From NCBI GenBank assembly GCA_008973525.1, contig WACJ01000071.1, positions 186,001 to 250,000 on the forward strand: 64,000 bases of DNA. Reading direction: 5' to 3'. Shown in pieces: positions 46,511-59,479 of this stretch. The position numbers and the translations under genes are program-made. Position 1 is the first letter of the stretch; the number at the start of each line of letters is the position of its first letter. This DNA comes from Stenopsyche tienmushanensis. Its lineage: Eukaryota > Arthropoda > Insecta > Trichoptera > Stenopsychidae. The notes beneath the pieces are model-generated. The model did no database searches and was not told where the DNA came from. It was given only the letters and a program-made list of their open reading frames with translations.

Positions 46511-47159
46511 ATTCTAATTTCCGAACGACAAACGTGGCCTTATTATTTTTTAATTTGATTTTGTATACATTACTGATTTTTGGGGGGGGAAGCGTTTAAC
46601 ATTGCTTTTTGACTTGACGCATCCTGTTTTTGTATCTTTATCGTGTATCGACGAAGATTAAAGAATGGAACATTGACGCTGTGTATTAAAAATAACGACA
46701 GAACTTCAATGCTGATCTTTTTGTCTTCAATATCCGTTTTTATAACATAAAAAGGTAGTAGTGATCAATCTATAAAATTAATATGGGCTGGAACCATTCG
46801 CGGGAAATTTTCGTTACGGTTGAATCATAATGCATGTTAGATGACCGCCCCTTTCTAACAAATGGCAAAATAATGATATAATGAGAAAGAGCTGTCAAAA
46901 ACATTTTTTGTGGGCATTATTAAATATTATAAAATATTAATATTGATATATCGCCTTAATAACGCCCCTCAAACAAAAAAAAATATGACTATTTACATGG
47001 GTATATCGACAAATCATTGTATATTTATGCCAAATAATAATCTAAATTGAGTTCTTTAATATTTGTTTATTTTTGAATTAGGATGCATTTTAGGAGCAGG
47101 CATATTTTTTAATGAGCATATTCATCAAAAGACAAGATCGTTAGGCCGTTTCATCTTCA
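46511..47159. other. AT-rich intergenic DNA
   Basis: Nothing recognised. Confidence 0.4.
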
Positions 47160-47660
47160 CAAAGTAGGCCCTGTAAGCAGAAACGGTAGCTAAAAGGACG
47201 TGTAATATTGCGGGTGGAAGTTAAACGCGTGTTGTCAGGGCGGGGGCGGCGGAGGCGCCTCCATTGTGACGAAATATTAAACACCGCCACCCCGGCAAAT
47301 TAATAACACTTTATGACTTTCAGTCTCATTAACTTAATATCTCTGCCGGAATAATTATTGCTCAGGCTTTTGTTTACAAGTTTATCTGAATAAGCCTAGA
47401 ACCACCCCGGCGGCGTCTGGGGTGGGAAACTCGAGCGGGCGCCGGGTCCGCCCCCCGGCAGGTACCTAATAGGGGTCTCGAAAGCCTACGAAATTACAGA
47501 AACCGAATCAATTATGATTTTATCATTCGAGTGTAATGCAGGGAGAGGTACGCCGATTACCCCGACGGAACTATTTAGATATTTTAACGAGAGCCTTAAT
47601 TACGTAAGTGAACGGGGTGAAAACGAGGCCTCGCTCATATCTATGAGACTTTGGGGAGCA
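47160..47660. promoter_or_regulatory. Strong GC-rich island with forkhead- and Cad-like sites
   Basis: The most GC-rich block of the window, with GGCGGGGGC, GGCGGCGGAGGCGCC and CCGGGTCCGCCCCCCGG words near 47240-47260 and 47440-47460. A forkhead site TGTTTAC lies at 47371-47377 and a Cad/AbdB-like TTTATGAC near 47312. No open frame is present in the list of long frames. It could be a CpG-type promoter or an enhancer; there is no adjacent coding exon. Confidence 0.35.
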
Positions 47661-47895
47661 AAAATTTATCTTTGAGCATTAAAAATGTATACTCAAGATT
47701 TTTTTCCTAAACTATGCTACCGATATTGTGGGAAACAAAAATATATATTTCTATAAGATTGATGCATAAGTTCTTAGCTATTTATTATTACTACTGTATT
47801 TTGGTAGCAATTTTATTATTTCACTGTGTTTTGATGCTATTATAGCGAAGAATGAAACCTGGTGAATTTGCATTTTTGCCATTTCATGATATTCA
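47661..47895. other. AT-rich spacer
   Basis: Nothing recognised. Confidence 0.35.
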
Positions 47896-47897
47896 TA

Positions 47898-48493
47898 TTA
47901 GGAAGACCCATAAGTAATCAATTATTTCGAATTAAAACGAAAAAAATCGTTACGATTTTATTTTAATTATTCAATCAATTACATAATTTCTATTATTATT
48001 TACAACTCTTTGCCATCTTTCAGCCAAAGTTTCAATATCTCTTTTGTAAAAAGAGGCTGACTTCAACGAAAAATAGTTATTTAGGTGAATTGCAACTTCA
48101 ATTACATTTCAAAACGTCTTATTTTCAATAGAGTGCCTAGAACTTTGAATACATAATAATCAGGCGGCGCAGTATCTGGCAAATATGGCGGATGAGGTAG
48201 CAGTTTCCAATTGAGTTCCCTAATTTTTTCCTGGGTTACTTTAGCTGCATGGGGTCTGGCATTATCATGATGCAATATCACCCCTTTTCGGTTGATGAAA
48301 ATTGATGAAAAATGTTTTTCTAATAACTTTGGATTTACTCTGTCTAATTATGAACAATACATTGATAGTTTCTCCTAAATTTAGAAACTCAAAGTATATT
48401 ATTATATAAAAAAGTATAGTGTATTTTTACGACGCGAAGACGCTACGTAACGACACGCTCTCAAAATAATTGATTATTTATGGGTCCCCCTAA
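47898..48493 (-). mobile_element. Internally deleted mariner element, 596 bp
   Basis: Inverted ends match over about 30 bp: TTAGGAAGACCCATAAGTAA at the left and TTAGGGGGACCCATAAATAA inverted at the right, each next to TA. The minus strand keeps the C-terminal half of the transposase: ILHHDNARPHAAKVT (second catalytic Asp) and PHPPYLPDTAPPDYYVF (third catalytic Asp region), then AERWQRVVNNNRNYV after a frameshift. The N-terminal half is deleted. A non-autonomous mariner with well preserved ends. Confidence 0.9.
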
Positions 48494-48612
48494 TATTTAA
48501 ATTATTGAAACACCAATCAGAACCACCAAACAGAAATATAATGATGGATCAGCAAATCTATGCAAAGAAATAATGTTTATTGATAAACTTTTAATTTTAA
48601 GCTAATAAAATA

Positions 48613-48645
48613 CAGGGTGCGGCAAGGAAACTTCCTTATCTTAAG
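48613..48645. mobile_element. Solo end of the CAGGGTGC MITE family
   Basis: CAGGGTGCGGCAAGGAAACT then TCCTTATC matches the ends of the 446-bp MITE at 19163-19608. No partner end seen downstream. Confidence 0.5.
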
Positions 48646-49179
48646 AAATGGTTAAATATTTATCAATCAGCATAATACAGCAAAAGTTTGATTTCATACG
48701 AATCATTTATCATGAGCTATTATAATCAGAAAAAAATGTAAAAGTAAGATGACATTTTTTGATTTGAAAGCTTCAAGAAATCAGGTCATGTTGGATGAAA
48801 TATCATTCTGCAGTTATAGCATCAATAACAATAAGCAAGTTGAAAAATGCATTGATTATGATACGGAAGGCAGTGACCAAAATATTGCATTCATTTCAGC
48901 AAAGCTAATTTTTGTTTCAGTCAGTGTTTATACAATATAAATTGGGAAAGTTACAGTCTACTAAGCTTTCAACGTTCCAAAAAATGACTATTAAGCTTTT
49001 AAAAAATTATCAATATATGTAACTAACTTTAAAGTCTAACTATACATTACATTTTGGTTGTAACATTGATAAAATATTCTATGATCCTTTGTCCGATGAA
49101 TGTGATTTAAGTTCGAGAAAATCATCAGATTCTAGATGATTGGATACATAATTAGGAATATATGCATAAATATATTATT
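48646..49179. other. AT-rich intergenic DNA
   Basis: The 63-codon + frame at 48749-48940 has no domain. Confidence 0.4.
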
Positions 49180-49480
49180 CGTTGCTTTTAAAGGAGAGAT
49201 TGTCAACCCCTGATCAGTCTCGTTAGAAGATGGCGGATGTGTGGGTCAGGGGTGTTGTCTTAAGGGGAGGAGGCATTGTGGGGACAAGGAAACAGGAGAA
49301 CCCCGCGACTTAATTAACTGCCTTTCTTAATTACATCCTTCGTTTATGCCGCCATTAGTGCAAAGTCCCGCGGTGAACACCACACCTCCACTTTCATATC
49401 TATACACTGGTAGAATCCTTCCAACCACAGTAATTAGGAGCGGTAAACATGACATCCTTAATATCTGCCAAATTAAATAC
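49180..49480. promoter_or_regulatory. Island with a consensus YY1/Pho site
   Basis: AAGATGGCGG at 49227-49236 is the extended YY1/Pho consensus, and GCCAT recurs at 49351-49355. TTAATTAA lies at 49310-49317, a homeodomain-type core. G-rich tracts follow the first site. No coding frame. Candidate enhancer or Polycomb-type element. Confidence 0.35.
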
Positions 49481-49735
49481 TATCATTACGTATGATATAC
49501 ATATTTTTCCGCGTCGCACATCATAACAAAACAAGGACATAAAATCTTAATAAACAACAAGAACATGAAATTACTTGGTACCGGTGGCTTAATAATGTCG
49601 GAGATTCACTCAAATAAATGTAATAATGTATATTTGGCCATAAGGACGTCCAATAATCGTTCGCCGCTCTAAGAAATGCTATTTTCGCAATGTTTTTCTA
49701 TGTCGAAAATAATGATAATGTGCTAAATATCACAG
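49481..49735. other. Intergenic DNA
   Basis: Nothing recognised. Confidence 0.35.
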
Positions 49736-50120
49736 GGATCATAATTTAGTGTCTGTTTGGGATGGTGCCGGATGTACCCGCATCCCTAGGTGGAGTCGGG
49801 ATACAAGTCGGTACAAGGCATCCTAAAGCAACCGTGTCGAGATAAAGTGTCTCCCGGGCGAGCGGGCCAATAAAGCTCCACTAATGGTGTTTATCAGTCC
49901 GGAAATGATGGAGCTTTCTTTTGTCACCGCAAAAGTTTCATTTTCCGGTCGACTTCCGCCTCCATGCGCACAGGGTCAAGGGACGCGACCGATCCTTGCC
50001 GTACAACATATACATAATAAAATTACCAATGAACTTTATACAATTCAAAGAATAAAACACGCGAAAACCCTGAATGTCTCCGACGTCTTTGGTTCTGTGC
50101 TTCTGTGGGAAACGCGCATT
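49736..50120. promoter_or_regulatory. GC-rich island
   Basis: GC-richer than flanks over almost 400 bp, with CpG words. The 102-codon + frame at 49884-50192 shows no domain. Either regulatory DNA or an unrecognised small gene; I favour the former. Confidence 0.2.
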
Positions 50121-53100
50121 GTTATGACCAAATATTCAAACTCTTTCAAATATATCAACCTCTATTATTTCTCACGTTATAAGAGTAATTGATCATGAAG
50201 ATTTCGTTCCCGCAATTATTCAAATGTTAAGGATTTGTTGGGTCATTTAAGCAAAATTTGAACATCATTTACGTCAACGCCTCAAAGTCTACGAAAATGA
50301 CTCTAAGGCTAATATCTGATCGATGATGCTTTAAATATCTTTTTCATGATTGATATGATTGTCAACAATTTCGCTGAAAAACTTATTTTTCAAACCCGCT
50401 TCATATACAACTGAGTAGCTTCATTCCATGAAGCTTTTACAATTTAAATTATTTTCACCGAGCACGCATGACATCTCGTTTAATTTTTAATGATTTTAGA
50501 TCGATCTTCTCGATCCAGATTTATTATGAATTCCCTGCATCTGAATAAATATATGCTGAAACCATCAATAAAGCCACCTGAATAGATTTACAACAATAAT
50601 CGAGTTTTCAGATTATTAATCCAAATATCGTTTACTCAGGTTGATCGTTGAATTGAACGATTTTCGCGATGTCTTTTTAATTAATCGGAATTAATCGTGC
50701 AATAATTCGCAGCGGGATTTATTTGGTAAATTATTATCCAAGGGATTTTTTGTTTCAACCCTGTAGTTGGAAGGGAGTGGCTTTCTTCTCCATATATCAT
50801 GAATATTTTAAGAGAGGAGGGGTGAGCATCAGCGCTCGTAGCAAATGGCCGGCTCTGTATTATGTTTTCCTCCAGGATAGAAACATGAATCGAAGACAAA
50901 CCTTAAGAATGTTGGCAGGGAACCAAAGCGAATATGCTGAATAAAAAATTGCAAATTTATCGACACAGCATTTATGAGATGTTTTGCACTCTTTTAATAT
51001 TCTGCCTTCGCTCTTTTACGTGCTCTATTACAATTGATATGTTTATGTGACATTTATTTTGTACGGACAATCCAAATACAATAGATAGGAATAATTAAGT
51101 AATGTCTTTTCAAATCCTACATCGTTGATTTTGTCTGTTAGTGATTACGCAAATCGTTCTTTAAACTAGAGTGTAAATGTTTATCTACAACATTTCGATG
51201 ATGACAATCGATAATTGAATGTAGGTATGTAGTTTGACAATTAATGTAGGATTGATTCAAGAATACTTCAAGGATCAAACATAAATCCTTTGTTAGTCTC
51301 TCTGTTATTAATAATACCTTGATATCTAGAACATAGCAAACATTACGACTTTTAGAGATCCATAATTGGCACTTGGATTTATTTAAACTGTCCTTTTACA
51401 TTAAGTCTTTGAAATTTTCCATAATAATTATCGAAAGCAATTAGTTTAAAAATAGTTCACGTAACATATGATTACTCTTTTTTTTGATAAAAAAAGGTAT
51501 TAATAAAACGTTGAATGTATGTCTGTCTGTGTGTTTTTTATATAATTCTACATATTTTGAGTAGATTCAAATAAAATAAAAAGTCTTTCAATAAACCGCT
51601 CAAAATTTGTTAGATTATATCAGTTATGCTATTAAAGCAACATCTATTAAATTTATTATGAATTATTTATTAAAATGTATATGGCAAATTATTATGGAAG
51701 GTTATAGTGGAAAAAAATGTGTGCAAATTATTAAAATTTATTTTCAAAATCAGTACTTGGTTCGAGAAACGTTTCGTTAAAATAATCATATTTGGCGATG
51801 AGGCCCATTGGTTCTGATTAATTTGTATTATTCGAACGTTCTCGCGGACACACAAACGATACAGATAGGAGTTCATCGATAAAATAAATACAAAAAAACT
51901 ATTTTTTAAATCCAATTTTTAAACGTCAAGCAAATCTATGTAAAACGGCATTATTCGTATCAAGAATACGAACCATTTATACTTGGGGTCTTATATACGA
52001 ACGCTTAATTCCGACATTTCCCCATTTTGGGACCGTTTTCTTTTTTTTTATTACAACTTTTATCTTCCGTATAATAGCCACGATTACTCTAACCTCTTTC
52101 TTTAATAGATCTCAGCGTCCGCATCCGATCTTTTATCTATTCTTTCTTCTGAATCTCTTTATCCGAAAGCAAATTGCCTCTAAGCGTTACTATTGTTTAT
52201 CGCTCTCCCCGAGGAAAAAAACGTGTACATAAAAAAAAAACAAGGAGAAAATCCCATCTCTGCTTTTCCCGAAGAGAATGTCCTCGTAATGAAATCGAAT
52301 ATACACAGACATATAGGAAAAATCGAGGTCGCGCTGTGTATACAAGCTTCAATTAGCAAGACATACAAAATCGTATTGAATATTCAAAAGCGCTCCGCTT
52401 TTATTAACTGACAATTAAATTTTACATAAATCCATTAAATGTAATTACTTAAAAGTCTAAAAGGTGTCCTGTTAATGTTTTAAATTGGTTTATTCGTTCG
52501 AGGGGAACGAGGAATGGCGTCGGAATAATTATCTCCCAGAAGATATTTTATATTCCCGTCAATTACGGCGACACAGCCCGCGAATTATTTTCGATCCCGC
52601 CGAAAAAATTACATCGCAAATCCGACCCTGGCACATACAATACAATCCCACGCATGTGTTACATAAATAATTCACAAGTTTGTCTGAAGCTCTCAATTAC
52701 TTATGTGTCAATTGTACGTATAAATTCGGTGGATTTGCAAAGTTCCAGCAACTTATTAAAAATGAGAGGGATTTCTTTAAATGTAACAAAGACAAGGGAG
52801 ACATTAAAGTGATAAATAAAGGAGAGCGCAGATCAGCGATCCACAAACGTCGGGGAATTGAAAAATCAGCGGGATGAAATCTCCTGTGCAAATTTAAGGG
52901 AGCAAAAAAAAAATCGCTGCTGAACTATTGGTATTGCGGAAAATAATTAAAAATTGCAAAATTGTATAATATATAACATACCATACAATTTGCTCTTATG
53001 GATGCGTTGTATTTCGCGGAATTTTTAAAAATAATTTTACGCGAACTAATCAATTTCCGCGTATATAAACGCATGTATCGGCCGCATGGAGATTGTTTTC

Positions 53101-53181
53101 GCATCAGATTCATCATTATAATATATCACACTGTGAATTTATATAATTAGGAATATTGCTAAATTCAAAAATGGCGGAATT
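50121..53181. other. AT-rich intergenic DNA with minor islands
   Basis: No gene or transposon is recognised. Slightly GC-richer patches at about 50750-50940, 52480-52660 and 52740-52880 carry 60-80-codon frames without domains. A CTGTCTGT microrepeat lies near 51522. Nothing else stands out. Confidence 0.4.
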
Positions 53182-53185
53182 TTAA

Positions 53186-53240
53186 CACATTACAGGCGGG
53201 GGCACTTCAAGCGCGTTTGGCCCCTAACGCGAGCAATCTT
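53186..53240. mobile_element. Possible solo TTAA-element end
   Basis: TTAA at 53182-53185 is followed by CACATTACAGGCGGGGGCAC, which resembles family 2 ends in its first seven bases. No second end was found, so this is tentative. Confidence 0.3.
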
Positions 53241-53639
53241 TCAAATTCGCACTTTAAAAGTGTATATTTACATAAAATGCCATTTTAAAAAAAATTTGAA
53301 TAACTCATCAAGATACTAAACTAGTATTTTCAAGAAAATACGCCACCGATGTAGATATGGAAAAAATCGAAGTATTAAAAAAGTTAGTACTGATTTTTAA
53401 TTCCGTCTAACATTTATAAATAGTTATCATATATGTTATTTAATATGTTTTTAATTATTTTAAAATAACTATAATATTTATGATTTCGACATATACAAAT
53501 TCGTCATCAAAAATGCATGTTTTTCCATGTGAAAAGCACATTTTTATAGTCAATGATCTGCATCATTTTTTGTAGTCTTAAAAATACATGAATTATTTAT
53601 TTGTTTATTTTTAACATAAACACAATTATAAACGATATT

Positions 53640-53878
53640 ATGGAAGCCAAACATAGAATTTAAAAGCAATTCGAATACATTTTCGATGTGCTGCTGCCAA
53701 CATAGCACATGCGTTAAACGTCTCGCAAAACAAATTCTGCACACGAATAATGATTGTGCTAATGTAAAAACCTTCTTGGATACATGCCCAATAACTCACC
53801 AAAGTTTCATCGCAATCGGATGGACGGTATATGAGGATATATGAAGCTTTAATTATGAGAAACTTATGGGACACCCTA
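53640..53878 (-). mobile_element. Mariner-type terminal repeat with unknown interior
   Basis: On the minus strand the segment starts TTAGGGTGTCCCATAAGTTT next to TA, the same end as the mariner at 18437. The 78-codon frame that follows is not transposase and contains CGATTGCGATGAAACTTTGG-type wording seen in some insect repeats. The other end was not located. Confidence 0.45.
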
Positions 53879-53881
53879 ATA

Positions 53882-54229
53882 TATAGATATCAAAGATCTG
53901 CTTCCTTTTTTGCAGTCTTCTACTACATAATGTATGTCCCACAAATATATACTTTTGATTTAAGGTCGGGGGTTGTTGATCTGCTCGAGCTATGAATTTT
54001 GTATTTTAATAGCATTTGATCTGACTGATTTTGCCCTGGAAATAGTTTCGCATTTCAATAATTTAAGATAAAACTGCAAATTACAACAAATGTACTATAA
54101 TTGTTCATAAATTCAACATACAAATCGAATTATCAAGTATTTATATTTTCAAAAAATCCGATAATAATACATGAACAATTTTATCTTATACGCATTTGGT
54201 CCATATTGTATTTGTTTGCCGTTAATTAA
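53882..54229. other. AT-rich intergenic DNA
   Basis: Nothing recognised. Confidence 0.35.
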
Positions 54230-54480
54230 TCGCACAGGCTTCGAATGTTGTTCGCCGCTGAAATATTAAACTCCCAAAGATGAAAGCAGAAAAATGAGAC
54301 TCAGGATAGAGAAACTCCTAAGTGTGACAAAAAAAAGTCGTCCCAGGCGTTGTACTTGAGAGAGCGTGTTGAATTTTTGCGATTAAACCCTCCACTTCCA
54401 TTTCCACCTTCCACTCCCACGTCTCCGACCTCTCCTGCAGGCTCTGAAGGCTTATTTTCCACCATTTTGCTTGTTTTTTT
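54230..54480. promoter_or_regulatory. Pyrimidine-rich island
   Basis: C/T-rich + strand between 54385 and 54440 with several CTCCAC/TTCCAC words, plus GAGAGAG near 54357. No coding frame. Possible GAGA/KLF-bound DNA. Confidence 0.2.
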
Positions 54481-56150
54481 TTGTGTGGCACATATATAAT
54501 ATAGTTTTAACCTTCCGTTAAATCGACCCCCGTATTATACCTTGCACAATCACTTAAAAATGAAAACTTGGCATAAACCAAGTGAACGCATTGTATTTCG
54601 CATGAATTCACGCCGAACTCATGACGATAAAACATGAATCGATAAGAAAAACGTTTTCAAATCTTATGTAAGCATTGCGAATATGCTAATATTAAATATA
54701 AATTCGCATTAATATCTCTTTGCACTCGAATCCGCTTTGTCTTGTACGCGAATTTGTACGCGCGTTTCCTTCATATCTACGTCGACGTATGTTACTGCTT
54801 TATAAAAGCGTGTTCAATAAAGTAGAAAAAATTACGGATGGTTTTTCCTTCTTTTCCTAATTTTCCACGGCCCAGAACAGAGCCTGGAGCAACATTTTTG
54901 TTTCCAGAAAAAAGCCTGTTAAATTCTTAAGTAGGGGAGTGTTCGCACAACGAAAAAATGGCACCATGCGGCGCACGGCTTTTCGATATATATATTTTTT
55001 TCCCTATTAAACTTCAAATTCTTCAAAAATATTTGTCCTTAGCAAAATTTCATATTTATTTTAATGGCCATCGATCAAATTATTGAATAAATCTAAAATA
55101 GCACATCGATATTTTATCGATAAATACGTAATATTCATGGAGGTAGATTTTGGATGTGATAGAAATTAGGGATCAAATGTTTTACCTAATATTTCCAGTT
55201 GATCATCTTGATCCAGATTTTCTAATTGTATTAAAGTAAATCCCGAAACGATTAATAACACCATGAAGGGACGCTTATGAAAGACTTGATTTGCAACAAT
55301 AATTAAAATATCAACCACCGCATTAAAATCCATAGTTCATAGAAAAGTCTCATGTAGAGCTATGTAATAATTAGATTGATGGATATCTTTAAATTATGAT
55401 CCGAGCAGACTTTTGCCTCTCTATGGCCTCTCGCTGTTTCAAATTATTGACGAAATTGACACTCGATGCGATTGTTTTATACTATGATTCGTACTTTCTG
55501 CGGAAAGATTGAACGTCTACTAGTGAACATTAGGGATCAAATTGACTACCACTGTTTTATATGTCAGTTGATTATATGTTAAATTTCATTTTGCTAAAGA
55601 AACTCTGGAGGGTCTTACTGGAGAAGGCTGCAGAGTTTGTATTTATCTTAAGAAGATTGATCGTTATCTCAATGCATTTATACGTTTCCTTGAATTCCTT
55701 GAATTCTTGAATCCCAATACGATCTACAATCTCTCTGCTGCTGTACAATAGTCGAGGAGCTAAAGATGCTAAACCTGACCAGCCTGAATCTGAACTGCTT
55801 CGACATGGCATTCAATTGGATATCGAAACATATTAATTAAAAAGTTAAGAGAACACCAATTAAAAAATAGCACCTACCAGAGTTCTAACTGCACGACGAT
55901 CTCAAGATCTGATCATGCTTCAGAGTACGGCTCATCAGCCACACTGCATTGTTCATCCATCAGAAGATGCACTTCGTACATGCACTTTGTGACAATAAAA
56001 TATCGATATACACTCAAAGAAATACAGTGTACATTTAACGAGCAACCGGTCAAGTTCAATAGCGAATAACTACTGACAGTTGTTGTGTTAAAATCAAAAG
56101 CGAAAGATCGATAAATTGTTTGATCTGGATCATTTTAAAATAAAACTTTA
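54481..56150. other. AT-rich intergenic DNA
   Basis: TTAACCTTCCGTTAAATCGA near 54507 might be a worn TTAA-element end but has no partner. The 79-codon minus frame at 55572-55811 has no domain. Confidence 0.35.
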
Positions 56151-56154
56151 CTAA

Positions 56155-56406
56155 CCCTTTGAGTAATGAGCTAATTTAAAATCATCATAAACTTAGATGC
56201 TATATTTGTATGTCTGCTACTTATCATCCGTACAAATCTACTTATCTGTCAAGACCGTCGCAGCGTGTATGAAGCTTGTACACAAATAAATAAACACTAT
56301 CGATAGCATACAATATTCGATCATTTCTTCGAGTAAACATAAACAATACACTTGAAATCGATTCATTATAGCATTCAAATATTATTAGTCGATAAATTTG
56401 GGTTGA
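56155..56406. mobile_element. piggyBac-type TTAA MITE, family 1, truncated
   Basis: Starts CCCTTTGAGTAATGAGCTAA after CTAA (mutated TTAA) at 56151-56154. It aligns by eye with 36770-37020, sharing GTATGAAGCTTGTA and AATAAATAAACACT, and stops at GATAAATTTGGGTT. The right third of the element is missing. Confidence 0.7.
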
Positions 56407-56649
56407 CGGAATGAACTTGAACGAAACCGATAACCAGTAAAACCGCTATTTTTGCCGGATCGAAAACCGTAACCGAACCTGTTATAATGTTTTCTATGCA
56501 TCATTTTTTATTCAATAATACTGAAAAAAAAAATAACTTTGTATAAATCTATATGATGATTCTAAGATTGTTATTCTAAATGGGTTTCCAAGACGTATAG
56601 GTATTACCCAGGTGAATTATGTATTATTTTTGACATGAGATTAATATGT
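56407..56649. other. AT-rich intergenic DNA
   Basis: Nothing recognised. Confidence 0.35.
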
Positions 56650-57020
56650 CGATTTTGTATTTTTTGATAGGCTTCCCACCCTAAATCTGGCTGCCAAAAA
56701 TATCAAATGTGTATTAGCCCACCTCTCCTTTTCCAGCGTGAAAGCTCGCATACAATCAGATTTCAGGGGTAGAATATTATAATGTGACCCTCGGTGGAAA
56801 CGATCCTCGGCGAGCTTTTTTTCTGCCGGGCTTAAGTTCACAGTCTAAGTGCCGCCTCCCTATTTGTGCTTTATTTTTTGAGAGCTCAGAGGTGGATGGA
56901 GGTTGGACACATTTTTAAATTCCCATGGAGTTGAAGAAATTACCCTCTTGGGGGGAAGGATTGAAGCAAGGAGGGACGTGGGAGTGTTTGAGAGACAAAG
57001 AGCCAGCAGCATACGAATCA
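56650..57020. promoter_or_regulatory. Mixed-composition island
   Basis: GC-richer with purine-rich runs near 56930-56990. The 66-codon minus frame at 56641-56841 has no domain. Weak regulatory candidate. Confidence 0.2.
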
Positions 57021-57296
57021 TATAATCCTAAATGGTATTAAATATATATTATCAAGATAACTTTATACAGCGAAAAAATGTACACCGCATCTAAAATATG
57101 GATATAAGGATATTTCGGAACGCTAATAATAATGATAAAATAATTTATTCACTTTTATCTCAAAAAATCAGGAAAATAAGATGAAACACGATTGCTAAAT
57201 TTAAATCACTGTCGATAGTAGCGAATATTTTTATTCGAATTTTAATTGAATAAACTGTTTAAAACAACATGAAATCCTTGTTCAATTTATAAAATA

Positions 57297-57488
57297 CAGT
57301 CAATCCTTCTATAACACCCCACGCTATAGAAAGATAGGGACCCACATTTTATTTTTATTTACTTGTTTATTTTGTTAACCAGTGCAAGTGACTAACATGC
57401 ACAAGGGAGCATTAGCCTTCATTATTTTACCCGTTGCTTATGTAAAAGACACCGCAAACGAAGTGGACACTATAAGAGGGTTGATTTT
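57297..57488. mobile_element. Short MITE with CAGTCAATCC ends, about 190 bp
   Basis: Left end CAGTCAATCCTTCTATAACA after TA; inverted right end ATCAACCCTCTTATAGTG. Interior words TGCAAGTGACTAACATGCAC and TTATTTTACCCGTTG are shared with the copy at 24279. The overlapping 63-codon frame is a by-product of the MITE. Confidence 0.75.
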
Positions 57489-59159
57489 AAACCAAAATGT
57501 GATTCCATATAATAACAGGACTATCCAATTTACATATGCTATGGATTGTTTAAAATTATTTTTAAAGTTGTAGATGTATTAATTAATTCTATATTAATAA
57601 AACAATCACTTTTATTCATTGCTTTATTGACTTTGCCACATTACAAGCGAAGCCTACAATTTTTCCAATATAAATATAATGCCAATGCGCTGGTACTGGC
57701 GCATAGAAAATAAAACTATTATCACTACGACAGACGACACAAGACTAAAAAATCTACTATTGCCATCATACATCACTAAATACTTACACGTCTAAGCATG
57801 GTACAATTTTGCATACGACTATGAATTAATTGTGCGAAATTATTCTACCGACAATTGACGAAGAACAATTCCATTAAAATATAAAGGAAGCCGATTACAC
57901 ACCATCGAATATTTGAGCTTACATTTTAAGACGGCGCACGAAGTTGATAACTACAATATTAAACGTTAATCATATAAGTATGACTAGGTCCCATTTATTG
58001 TGTGGATCGCTGGATTGAAAATTTAGTACATCGATAAGTAACATTTTTGATTTTTAAAGCGCAATTAACACAAAATAAATATTACATTATGTATTTATAT
58101 TATATAGAATATGGGTTCACAATCTATTTTATTTTAGTTCTAATGTGACGCTAAACACAAATATATTGTTAATACCACATACTTTTATAAAACATCGAGC
58201 ATTGTCCTTTTCAATCAAAGAGTTAACAATCTAAATCCAGAAAATAAAGATATAATAAATATGAAGTTTGCGTATTATGCGTAAGAATTAAATTTATCCC
58301 ATATGTTAAACGGTAGAAAAACTTTTATAAAATTAATATTCGATACTGTCGTGACTAGAAAATGTACAATTTAGATAGTTGTATTTAATACGGTAAGTTA
58401 CACATACAAATTTATATTCTATGAATATGTTTTATCGATGGACAATAACGCTTGATGCGTGTTTATGTATAACGAAATTATTTTAAATGACGTCTATACT
58501 TATTTGAAAAATCCCTCGTCAGCTTAAACGGACATGTCTTTAAATTAATGCAGTTATTTCATAAACACACATCGAGTTAATTTGGTCTTCTATGAATACG
58601 TAATTGTGCCAATTTGATAATAAATAGGATAAGAATATAGGATATAAAATTCATTATATATAAAGTGATTTTTGTAAAATTTATCAAATATATATATATT
58701 GTAAAATGTTAAATAATCGAATAAAATTTAATTCAAATGAGTATTCAGTTTTAGGGGATATTAGAGTAAAATTACTTTAAATCGACGATATATTTTATAA
58801 ATTTTTTGGGGAATGCATTGAAGAAAGATTGAATTTTTTCGAGGAGAAATTATTAAAATTAAGCACATTGACCGATTGATTCAACTGAAATATGAACAAA
58901 TATAAAGTATTAAGCTTTCAACAATTCAATGCATTTTTATAATTACATTTATGGATGTTTCAATATTTAGAGGAAGAAAATTATTAAACAATCAAAAAAC
59001 GCACATTACAATAGGAAAATATAAAAAAGATTCACGTTTGTCAGGAAAAGAGTAGATTATTAATATTACAATATATTAGATAAACCCAGTGTTAATGTCG
59101 CGTTTTAACGAATGCAATTTTTAAACAGTCATCTTCAGCCCGTCGTCTAAAAAATACCA
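57489..59159. other. AT-rich intergenic DNA
   Basis: No gene or repeat end recognised. It is almost devoid of stop-free frames. It could include part of a long 3' untranslated region of the minus-strand gene to the right, but nothing shows this. Confidence 0.4.
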
Positions 59160-59162
59160 AGT

Positions 59163-59475
59163 TTGGCGATAATGGCAGAGGTGTATTCGTCGAAACAAAA
59201 TTTGCAGACTTGCATGCTGATGCAGTTACATATAAAAAAGGTCAGCGAAGCCACGAGAAATATTTTTGCCATTTATGGCGACATATTCGGTATCAACGTT
59301 GATGGAAAAATATTAATTCTGGAAACATCGACTTGGAAGACAAACCCGGAAGAGGTCAGCGTAATTAAATGGATAAAGTGGTCCTAAAAACTCAAATGAC
59401 CATCGGCGAATTATCAAAGAAAACTGGTGTATCCTGGTCCAGCATTCAAAGACGCCTGAATGTCCACTGACAAGG
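59163..59475 (+). pseudogene. Mariner transposase N-terminal relic
   Basis: The first frame reads SEATRNIFAIYGDIFG, the first helix-turn-helix of mariner transposases. A second frame, shifted, reads MTIGELSKKTGVSWSSIQRRL, the second helix-turn-helix. The linker and both domains are in the right order, but stops and a frameshift break the gene. The catalytic domain is not adjacent; a short C-terminal piece lies at 59848-59904. Confidence 0.65.
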
Positions 59476-59479
59476 CGTT

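Noticed and set aside
49884..50192. 102-codon + strand frame
   Set aside because: Composition changes midway from GC-rich to AT-rich residues, with no recognised family; probably chance.
54507..54530. TTAACCTTCC as a piggyBac end
   Set aside because: No partner end or copy in the window; TTAA is very common here.
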